Shown piece by piece: positions 6,614-11,340 of a DNA stretch of 11,340 nt. The notes below the pieces were generated by a model. The model did no database searches and was not told the origin of the DNA. It saw only the letters and a program-made list of their open reading frames with translations. Each line of letters begins with the position of its first letter. Within the stretch, counting starts at the first letter, position 1. The stretch is from NCBI GenBank assembly GCA_025929745.1, contig JAICPQ010000061.1:1-11340 (forward strand). The letters are read 5' to 3'. Both the position numbers and the translations under genes were made by a program. The stretch comes from Burkholderiales bacterium. GTDB lineage: Bacteria; Pseudomonadota; Gammaproteobacteria; Burkholderiales; SG8-39.

Positions 6614-7199
6614 TTCGCTTAAGGCGCAGGAGAAGATGGTTCTTGACGTCCGGCCATTCGGCCAGAAGCACGCTGTACATCACGGTATCGCGTACGCTGC
6701 CGTCGCGACGCGGCCAGTGGTGGCGGATGACGCCGTCCTTCTTCGCACCGAGCGCCTCGATTGCGCGCTGCGAGCGGAAGTTGAAGTTGTCGGTGCGCAG
6801 GCCCACCACTTTGCATCCCAGTTTTTCGAAGCCGTACTCGAAGAGAAGCAGCTTGCACGCGGTATTCACATGCGTGCGCTGGCAGCGCGCCGCGTACCAC
6901 GTGTAGCCGATCTCCACGCGGTCGGCCACCGCAATGATGTCGTGGTAGCGCGTGGAGCCGACGATTGCGCCGCTCTTCAGCTCGCGCACCGCCCAGGGAA
7001 GCATTTCGCCCTTCTCCTGACCGGCAAGCGCGCCGGAGATGTACGCGTGCACCTGCTCGACTTCCGGAACGCTGGTGAAGAAGAGCTCCCAGAGCCTTCC
7101 GTCCTTTGCCGCTTCGGCAAGGCCAGCGGCGTGCTCGCGCGTGAGCGGCTCAAGGCGCACGCCGTGGCCCTCGAGCGTCGCCGGCTTCGGGTGGATCAA
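6600..7199 (-). CDS. GNAT family N-acetyltransferase (RimJ/RimL-like)
   Basis: This 199-residue protein is a GNAT acetyltransferase of the RimJ/RimL-like group, which moves an acetyl group from acetyl-CoA to an amine of a protein or small molecule; the substrate here is unknown. It opens with the GHGVRLEPLTREHAAGL block typical of the fold. The acetyl-CoA region covers EIGYTWYAARCQRTHVNTACKLLL in two pieces (96-107 and 108-119), followed by FEKLGCKVVGLRTDNFNFRSQRAIEALG-type motif B (124-151). The C-terminal RDGSVRDTVMYSVL and EWPDVK blocks match this subgroup. The usual acidic residue in the VNxExK loop is replaced by Cys. The start is TTG at 7199, overlapping the alaC stop (TTGA) and preceded by AAGAGG 7 bases upstream; the in-frame alternatives are poorer. 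The stop lies 14 bases inside hom. Its place between alaC and hom suggests co-expression, not a shared pathway. Confidence 0.88.
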   Translation of the reverse strand: MIHPKPATLEGHGVRLEPLTREHAAGLAEAAKDGRLWELFFTSVPEVEQVHAYISGALAGQEKGEMLPWAVRELKSGAIVGSTRYHDIIAVADRVEIGYTWYAARCQRTHVNTACKLLLFEYGFEKLGCKVVGLRTDNFNFRSQRAIEALGAKKDGVIRHHWPRRDGSVRDTVMYSVLLAEWPDVKNHLLLRLKRNEAN

Positions 7200-8392
7200 G
7201 CTGCGCCTCTTAAGAGGCCGTCCTTTCTGAACATGTCGCGGATGCCGCGCACCGCCTGGCGCAGGCGATGCTCGTTTTCGATGAGCGCGATGCGCACGTG
7301 GTCGTCGCCGTAGTCGCCGAAACCGACGCCGGGCGCGACCGCGATACGCGCGCCCTCGAGCAGGCGCTTGGTGAAGCCGATCGAGCCAAGGCCGGCGTAG
7401 AACTCGGGAATCTTCGCCCAGAGATACATCGACGCCTTCGGCACCTCGACCATCCAGCCGATGTCGTGCAGCCCCTTCACCATCACGTCCCTGCGCTTCT
7501 GATAGGTCTTGCGCACCTGCTCGACGCAGTCCTGCGCGCCGTCGAGCGCGACGATCGAGGCGACCTGGATCGGGGTGAAGGTGCCGTAGTCGTGGTAGCT
7601 CTTGATGCGCGCGAGCGCGTGCACGAGATCCTTGTTGCCGACCATGAAGCCGATGCGCCAGCCCGCCATGTTGTAGCTCTTCGACATGGTGAAGAACTCG
7701 ACGGCGACCTCACGCGCGCCCGGCACCTGCATGATCGAGGGCGCCTTGTAGTCGTCGAACACGATGTCCGCGTAGGCGAGGTCGTGCACCACGAGAATGT
7801 CGTGGCTGCGCGCGAGCGCGATGATGCGCTCGAAAAAACCGAAGTCGACGCACTGAGCGGTGGGGTTGGAGGGAAAACCCAGGATCAACATTCGCGGCTT
7901 CGGCGTTAGCTCGCGGATCGCGCGCTCGAGCTCGGCGAAGAAATCGATGCCCGGCGTCATGCGCACCGAACGGATATCGGCGCCCGCGATGATCGCGCCG
8001 TAGATATGGATCGGGTACGAAGGATTCGGCACGAGCACCGTGTCGCCACGCTCCAGGCAGGCAAGCATCAGGTGGGCGAGGCCTTCCTTCGAACCAATGG
8101 TGACGATCGCTTCGGAGTCGGGATCGAGCTCGACGGCGTAGCGACGGCGATACCAGTCGCAGATCGCCTTGCGCAGGCGCGGAATGCCCTTCGAGACGGA
8201 ATAGCCGTGCGTGTCCATGCGCTGGGAGGCTTCGACGAGCTTGTCGACGATGTGCTTCGGCGTCGCTCCGTCGGGGTTGCCCATCGACAGATCGATGATG
8301 TCGTCGCCGCGCCGGCGCGCCGCCATCTTCAACTCGTTGGTGATGTTGAAGACGTACGGCGGCAGCCGCTTAATCCTTGAAAACTCACGCAT
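7196..8392 (-). CDS. alaC: PLP-dependent aminotransferase, AlaC-type alanine transaminase
   Basis: This 398-residue class I aminotransferase most resembles AlaC (glutamate-pyruvate aminotransferase), which makes alanine and 2-oxoglutarate from pyruvate and glutamate. The N-terminus REFSRIKRLPPYVFNITNEL and the IDLSMGNPDGATPKHIVDKL stretch (33-52) are characteristic. The fold motifs are present: YSVSKGIPRLR (64-74), NPSYPIH (123-129), GFPSNPTAQ (172-180), HDLAYAD (203-209) and the PLP lysine Lys238 in MSKSYNMAGWRIGF. The frame is open far upstream, but the ATG at 8392 fits the family N-terminus and lies 6 bases after a perfect -10 box, so the message is probably leaderless. In betaproteobacteria this gene is often found beside hom and thrC. 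It heads the operon, and a broader substrate range including other 2-oxoacids cannot be excluded. Confidence 0.9.
   Translation of the reverse strand: MREFSRIKRLPPYVFNITNELKMAARRRGDDIIDLSMGNPDGATPKHIVDKLVEASQRMDTHGYSVSKGIPRLRKAICDWYRRRYAVELDPDSEAIVTIGSKEGLAHLMLACLERGDTVLVPNPSYPIHIYGAIIAGADIRSVRMTPGIDFFAELERAIRELTPKPRMLILGFPSNPTAQCVDFGFFERIIALARSHDILVVHDLAYADIVFDDYKAPSIMQVPGAREVAVEFFTMSKSYNMAGWRIGFMVGNKDLVHALARIKSYHDYGTFTPIQVASIVALDGAQDCVEQVRKTYQKRRDVMVKGLHDIGWMVEVPKASMYLWAKIPEFYAGLGSIGFTKRLLEGARIAVAPGVGFGDYGDDHVRIALIENEHRLRQAVRGIRDMFRKDGLLRGAA
7205..7218 (-). repeat. 14-base perfect palindrome covering the acetyltransferase ribosome site
   Basis: The sequence GCCTCTTAAGAGGC is its own reverse complement. 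It lies in the last codons of alaC. On the coding strand it can fold as a 5-base-pair stem (GCCTC/GAGGC) with a TTAA loop, and its 3' arm contains the AAGAGG that serves the TTG start of the acetyltransferase gene. Ribosomes finishing alaC would melt it, so it could enforce coupling. The palindrome is seen directly; the regulatory role is inference. Confidence 0.4.
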
Positions 8393-8398
8393 TCCCGG

Positions 8399-8404
8399 AT
8401 TATA
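8399..8404 (-). promoter_or_regulatory. -10 box of the alaC operon, probably giving a leaderless message
   Basis: On the minus strand a perfect TATAAT sits at 8404-8399, followed by six bases and then the ATG of alaC at 8392. Transcription normally starts about 6-8 bases after the -10 box, so it would begin at or within the start codon. No good -35 box lies at 16-18 bases upstream; TTGTAC at 8435-8430 is 25 bases away, too far. The promoter may therefore rely on an activator. A leaderless start leaves no room for an attenuator or riboswitch at the head of the operon. Confidence 0.55.
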
Positions 8405-8408
8405 GAGG

Positions 8409-8436
8409 TTGGCGCGCAGCGAGCGGCTTGTACAAT
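8409..8436 (+). promoter_or_regulatory. Sigma-70-type promoter of the Mth938/hydrolase pair
   Basis: On the plus strand TTGGCG (8409-8414, four of six matches to the -35 consensus) is followed after 16 bases by TACAAT (8431-8436, five of six matches to the -10 consensus). The GTG start at 8444 is only 7 bases beyond the -10 box, and no Shine-Dalgarno site precedes it, so this message also looks leaderless. The -10 box overlaps an 8-base palindrome TTGTACAA (8428-8435). The whole divergent region is 51 bases, so the two promoters share DNA. Confidence 0.55.
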
Positions 8437-8440
8437 TTCC

Positions 8441-8458
8441 GGCGTGAAGCTTCACGCC
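8441..8458. repeat. 18-base perfect palindrome over the Mth938 gene start codon
   Basis: GGCGTGAAGCTTCACGCC reads the same on both strands, with no mismatch and no gap, and it includes the GTG start codon and the next four codons of the plus-strand gene. The position just after a -10 box would suit an operator for a dimeric regulator. Part of the symmetry follows from the conserved N-terminal residues (Val/Met-Lys-Leu-His), so it may be partly forced by the coding sequence. Confidence 0.55.
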
Positions 8459-8812
8459 TCCAGCCCAAGCGGCGTCAACACCATCACAGGCTACGGCGAA
8501 GGCTACGTCATGGTGAACGGCGCGCGGCGCTCCTCGAGCGTGATCGTGATGCCGGACCGCACCGAGGACTGGTCGGTCACGCGCTTCGATGACCTGCGCG
8601 CCGAGGACTTCGCTTTCCTGCGCGAGCTCCAGGCGGAAATCGTGCTGCTCGGCACGGGTCCGCGCCAGCGGTTCCCGCATCCACGCCTCACCGCGGCGCT
8701 CGCCAGCGCCGGCATCGGCCTGGAAGTGATGGACGTGCAGGCCGCCTGCCGCACCTACAACATTCTGGTCGCCGAGGAACGCAAGGTCGCCGCGGCGCTC
8801 CTTTTCGAATGA
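8444..8812 (+). CDS. Mth938/DUF498 domain-containing protein
   Basis: This 122-residue protein matches the Mth938-like (DUF498/DUF598) family, whose eukaryotic relatives include the complex I assembly factor NDUFAF3 and AAMDC. The bacterial role is not established. Family marks are the N-terminal MKLH, VNTITGYGEGYVMVNG (11-26), the conserved EIVLLGTGPRQRFPHP (65-80) and AGIGLEVMDVQAACRTYNIL (89-108). It is soluble, with no signal peptide or membrane segment. The GTG at 8444 was chosen because the conserved N-terminus begins there; the next candidate ATG would remove the first conserved blocks. It lacks a Shine-Dalgarno site and sits 7 bases after a -10 box, so leaderless translation is likely. 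It is divergent from alaC and overlaps the following hydrolase gene by 4 bases (ATGA), implying a two-gene operon. Confidence 0.9.
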   Translation: MKLHASSPSGVNTITGYGEGYVMVNGARRSSSVIVMPDRTEDWSVTRFDDLRAEDFAFLRELQAEIVLLGTGPRQRFPHPRLTAALASAGIGLEVMDVQAACRTYNILVAEERKVAAALLFE

Positions 8813-9684
8813 GCCTTTTCCCCGGATTCGAAAGCCGCCGCATACGCGCCTCCGGTGCGACCATCAATTTGAAGGTGGGCGGGGACGGCCCGCCCGTGCT
8901 TCTCTTGCACGGCTATCCGCAAACGCACGCGATGTGGCACAAGGTCGCGCCGGCGCTCGCGCGCGATTACACGGTGGTCTGCGCGGACCTGCGCGGCTAC
9001 GGCGAGTCTTCAAAGCCGCGCGGCGTTCCGGGCCATGCGAATTACTCGAAGCGCGCGATGGCGCTCGACATGGTCGAGGTGATGGACGCGCTCGGCTTCG
9101 TCCGGTTCCACCTCGTCGGCCACGACCGCGGCGCTCGCGTGGCGCATCGTCTGGCGCGCGACCATGGAAAGCGCGTACGGACGCTGACCGTGCTCGACAT
9201 CTCGCCGACGCTCAAAATGTACGAGCGCACGACGATGCAGTTCGCGAAGGCCTACTACCACTGGTTCTTCCTGATCCAGGAAGCGCCGCTGCCGGAGCAG
9301 ATGCTGAAGGCCGTGGGTCCAAGCTATATCCTCAGGCGGCTGGGACGCGGAAAGTCCGGCCTCAAAGTCTTCGACAAGCGCGCGCTCGCCGAGTACCAGC
9401 GCTGCTTCGATCCGCATTCCACCTGCGAGGACTACCGCGCCGCGGCGAACATCGATCTCGTCCATGATCGGAAAAGCAAAAGCAAGATCACCATGCCGAT
9501 GCTCGCGCTCTGGGGCCGGCAAGGCGTGATCGCGGCGCTCTTCAACTGCCTCGACGACTGGCGCGAAGTCGCCGCCGACGTGCGCGGCCGCGCGCTACAG
9601 TGCGGCCACTTCATCCCGGAAGAAAAGCCGGAGGAGCTGGTCGCGGAGCTGCGCCGCTTTTTCCGGACTTTCAGTTCGCGCTGA
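8809..9684 (+). CDS. Alpha/beta hydrolase, haloacetate (fluoroacetate-type) dehalogenase-like
   Basis: This 291-residue protein is an alpha/beta hydrolase whose residues align with those of fluoroacetate dehalogenases, which hydrolyse haloacetates to glycolate and halide. The nucleophile is Asp106 in GHDRGARVAHR, with carboxylate-binding Arg107 and Arg110. Asp130 (VLDISPT) and His267 (CGHFIPEE) complete the triad. The halide pocket trio His151, Trp152 (YYHWFF) and Tyr209 (CEDYRA) is present. The oxyanion region is HGYPQTH (34-40), with Tyr36 where the well-studied enzymes have Phe. The N-terminal LFPGFESRRI block also fits. There is no signal peptide, so it is cytoplasmic. The start overlaps the Mth938 gene stop (ATGA). 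The stop lies 14 bases into the convergent Bug gene. The active site is a strong guide to the reaction class, but the true substrate, fluorinated or not, is unknown. Confidence 0.83.
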   Translation: MSLFPGFESRRIRASGATINLKVGGDGPPVLLLHGYPQTHAMWHKVAPALARDYTVVCADLRGYGESSKPRGVPGHANYSKRAMALDMVEVMDALGFVRFHLVGHDRGARVAHRLARDHGKRVRTLTVLDISPTLKMYERTTMQFAKAYYHWFFLIQEAPLPEQMLKAVGPSYILRRLGRGKSGLKVFDKRALAEYQRCFDPHSTCEDYRAAANIDLVHDRKSKSKITMPMLALWGRQGVIAALFNCLDDWREVAADVRGRALQCGHFIPEEKPEELVAELRRFFRTFSSR

Positions 9685-10612
9685 TCTGCGCGTCGCGCGC
9701 AATCTTCGTGAAGAGCGCGGCGTCTTCGCGGATGGTGCGGTCGAACTGCTCGGGCGAGGTCGGGGTCGGTTCAATGCCGATGGGCGCCCATCGTGCGCGT
9801 GTTTCCGGATGCGACAGCACTTTGACGATGTCGGCGTTCAGCTTGGCGAGCAGTGGCCGCGGCACGCCGTGCGGCGCGAGCAGGCCAAACCAGAGCACGC
9901 TTTGATATCCCGCGACGCCCGCCTCGCTCACCGTCGGCACTTCCGGGAGCAGCGCATCTCGCTCGAGCGATGAGACGCCGAGCGCGGTGAGCCGGCCGTC
10001 CTTGACGGCGGCGAGCGCGTTGGCGATCGGCGCCATGAAGAAATGAACGCGGCCCGTCATCGTGTCGGTCAGCGCTTCCGGGATGCCCTTGAAGGGCACA
10101 TGCACCACGTCGATCGCCGCCCTGCTCTTCAAGATTTCGGCGGCGAAGTGCGTTCCGCTGCCCACGCCGGCGGAGGAGAAGTTGATGTGCCCGGGCCGCG
10201 CCTTCGCCGCGGCGAGCAGCTCCTGCAAGTTTTTGAACTGCGCGGACACGAGGACGTACTTCGACGTGCCGGTTTGCGTCACGCCCACGAGGTCCTTCAT
10301 CTCGTACGGCAGCTTGGGGTAGATCGCCGCGCCCACGGCGTGCGCGGAGGACACGGAGAGAAGCGTGTACCCGTCGGGCGCCGCGCGGGCCACCTGGCCG
10401 GCCGCCACCGTGCCGCCCGCGCCGGGGCGATTCTCGACCAGCACCTGCTGGCCCCAGACCTCGGTGAGCTTTTGCGCCACATGACGCGCCGTGATGTCCG
10501 GACCGCCGCCCGGCGTGAACCCGACGATGATGCGGACAGGCTTCGCGGGAAAGTCTTGCGCCGCGCACAGCTCCGCGACGAGCGCAGCGACGATGAAGAA
10601 CGCGGTTCGCAT
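9671..10612 (-). CDS. Bug/TctC family tripartite tricarboxylate-type periplasmic binding protein
   Basis: Bug proteins are periplasmic receptors that bind carboxylates or related small molecules, either for TctAB transporters or as stand-alone sensors. The 313-residue length is usual. Residues 1-18 form a signal peptide ending CAA before Gln19; the cysteine does not sit in a proper lipobox. Family motifs follow: FPAKPVRIIVGFTPGGGPD (21-39), VENRPGAGGTVAAGQVA (59-75), PDGYTLL, the PGHINFSSAGVGSGTHFAAE stretch, VPFKG, GRVHFF and SLERDALLPEVPTVSEAG. The ligand cannot be read from the sequence. The ATG at 10612 is the first possible start after the in-frame stop of the response regulator gene, 9 bases upstream, so it is likely co-transcribed with the kinase and regulator. 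No tctA or tctB is in the window. The 3' end overlaps the convergent hydrolase by 14 bases. Confidence 0.93.
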   Translation of the reverse strand: MRTAFFIVAALVAELCAAQDFPAKPVRIIVGFTPGGGPDITARHVAQKLTEVWGQQVLVENRPGAGGTVAAGQVARAAPDGYTLLSVSSAHAVGAAIYPKLPYEMKDLVGVTQTGTSKYVLVSAQFKNLQELLAAAKARPGHINFSSAGVGSGTHFAAEILKSRAAIDVVHVPFKGIPEALTDTMTGRVHFFMAPIANALAAVKDGRLTALGVSSLERDALLPEVPTVSEAGVAGYQSVLWFGLLAPHGVPRPLLAKLNADIVKVLSHPETRARWAPIGIEPTPTSPEQFDRTIREDAALFTKIARDAQISAN

Positions 10613-10621
10613 GCGCGCACT

Positions 10622-10990
10622 CTACAGCGCGCTCAGGCTCTCCAACAGAGTCTGCGCCGCGAAGGGCTTGCGCAGCGTGGCGTCCGCGCCCGCGACTTTG
10701 GCGACGCTTAGGTATTCGTCAATGCGGCCCGTGGGGGAGCCGCCCGTCATCGCGATGATGCCGATGTCCGGGTACTCGCTGCGGAAGTACTGGATGGTCT
10801 CCAGGCCGTCGCGCGCGGGCATGAAGACGTCGGTGATCAGCACGTCGGCCGGCCGCGCGCGCTGCGCCTCGATGGCCGCGTCGCCGGCCGCGGCGAGCTC
10901 GACCTCGTAGCCGGCGCCGCGAAGGATGCGCGCCAGCGCGTCGCGCATCTCCCCGTCGTCGTCCACCACGAGAACACGGCGCGCGTTCAC
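10622..10990 (-). CDS. Single-domain (CheY-like) response regulator
   Basis: This 122-residue protein is a receiver domain alone, without a DNA-binding or enzymatic output part. The acidic pocket is at Asp10-Asp12, the phospho-acceptor is Asp54 in LITDVFMPARDG, the switch Thr is Thr82 and the conserved Lys is Lys108 in LRKPF. It should therefore be phosphorylated by a kinase, most likely the one encoded just upstream. The start is GTG at 10990, overlapping the kinase stop (GTGA), and the family N-terminus RRVLVVDDD begins right after. Output may be through protein contact, phosphate relay or feedback on the kinase. The stop is followed after 9 bases by the Bug gene. Confidence 0.94.
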   Translation of the reverse strand: MNARRVLVVDDDGEMRDALARILRGAGYEVELAAAGDAAIEAQRARPADVLITDVFMPARDGLETIQYFRSEYPDIGIIAMTGGSPTGRIDEYLSVAKVAGADATLRKPFAAQTLLESLSAL

Positions 10991-11340
10991 GGGCGCTGCG
11001 CCGGCAGGCTGAGTGTGAAGCGCGCCCCCTTGCCGGGCTGGGATTCAACGCTCAGGTCGCCGCCGTGCACTTCCGCGATGCGCTTCGCAATGTAGAGGCC
11101 GAGGCCGAGCCCGCCACGCTCGCTCGTGGCGAAACGCTCGAACACGTGCGGCAGGAATTCCGGAGCGATGCCCGGCCCCTCGTCCACAACCTCGACTTGG
11201 ACGCGCGGCTCCTGGCGCGCCCCGCGTCCGGTGCGCAGGAAGACGCTGATCGGCGCGGCCGCCGGCGAATGCTGCGTGGCATTGGACACCAGATTTTCCA
11301 GGCACTGCCGCAAGCGCACCGGATCGGCGGGAATCAGCAC
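10987..11340 (-). CDS. Sensor histidine kinase, C-terminal ATPase domain (5' end beyond right edge)
   Basis: The visible 117 residues form the HATPase_c catalytic domain of a histidine kinase. The N box is ENLVSNATQHS (15-25), the G1 box is VVDEGPGIAPEF (51-62), the F box is PHVFERF (64-70) and the G2 box is GLGLGLYIAKRI (77-88), ending in the usual GKGARFTLSLP strand. The frame is open at the right edge, and its first codon in the window is GTG, which is almost certainly an internal Val, not the start. The sensor part, membrane segments and the phospho-accepting His are outside the window, so the signal and topology are unknown. The stop overlaps the receiver gene by 4 bases, indicating a cognate pair. 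Confidence 0.94.
   Translation of the reverse strand: MLIPADPVRLRQCLENLVSNATQHSPAAAPISVFLRTGRGARQEPRVQVEVVDEGPGIAPEFLPHVFERFATSERGGLGLGLYIAKRIAEVHGGDLSVESQPGKGARFTLSLPAQRP

Noticed and set aside
6450..7313. A 287-codon plus-strand open frame across the hom/acetyltransferase junction
   Set aside because: It lies antisense to two conserved genes, has shadow-like composition and no recognisable motif.
8428..8435. TTGTAC as the -35 box of the alaC promoter
   Set aside because: It is 25 bases from TATAAT, well outside the 16-18 base spacing. It is noted only as part of an 8-base palindrome that overlaps the plus-strand -10 box.
7196..8680. A longer alaC starting inside the Mth938 gene
   Set aside because: The added 96 residues have no similarity to aminotransferases and overlap a conserved gene on the other strand. 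A -10 box lies directly before the ATG at 8392.
1..11340. Mobile elements, CRISPR arrays, tRNA or rRNA genes, attachment sites
   Set aside because: No transposase or integrase motif, no regularly spaced repeats and no tRNA-like cloverleaf were seen, and almost every base is accounted for by conserved coding sequence.

Overview
The window is a gene-dense, GC-rich stretch of bacterial chromosome with no spacer longer than about 51 bases. It most resembles a betaproteobacterium. The reasons are the alaC-hom-thrC neighbourhood, a Bug/TctC-type periplasmic receptor, a Mth938-domain gene divergent from alaC, and the detailed motifs of Hom, ThrC and AlaC. This assignment is inferred from gene content and not from any marker gene. 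Cytochrome c maturation here is System I (Ccm), whereas many betaproteobacteria use System II.

Region 1 (1-8392, minus strand, transcribed right to left) reads as one very compact operon. The order is alaC, a GNAT acetyltransferase, hom, a 57-residue lysine-rich secreted microprotein, thrC, a DUF2237 protein, ccmA, ccmB, ccmC, ccmD, ccmE and ccmF (cut by the left edge). All eleven gene junctions overlap by 1 to 17 bases, so translational coupling along the whole chain is likely. The operon joins amino-acid metabolism (alanine transamination; aspartate semialdehyde to homoserine, and phosphohomoserine to threonine) to the export and attachment of heme to c-type cytochromes. CcmABCD and CcmE load heme onto the chaperone CcmE, and CcmF passes it to apocytochrome. 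ccmG, ccmH and ccmI are expected beyond the left edge but cannot be seen.

Region 2 (8393-8443) is a 51-base divergent promoter. On each strand a good -10 box lies only 6 or 7 bases before the start codon, so both flanking genes look leaderless. A perfect 18-base palindrome covers the plus-strand start codon.

Region 3 (8444-9684, plus strand) holds a Mth938/DUF498 protein. It is followed, with a 4-base overlap, by an alpha/beta hydrolase that carries the full active-site set of haloacetate/fluoroacetate dehalogenases.

Region 4 (9671-11340, minus strand) holds the C-terminal part of a sensor histidine kinase, a stand-alone receiver-domain response regulator overlapping it, and a Bug/TctC periplasmic binding protein 9 bases further on. 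The Bug gene runs tail to tail into the hydrolase with a 14-base overlap.

Most of the window is ordinary core metabolism. The points most worth a second look are the secreted microprotein, a possible -1 frameshift signal inside hom whose shifted frame leads into that microprotein, the paired leaderless promoter with its palindrome, and the kinase-regulator-Bug linkage. No mobile element, CRISPR array, tRNA or rRNA was seen.
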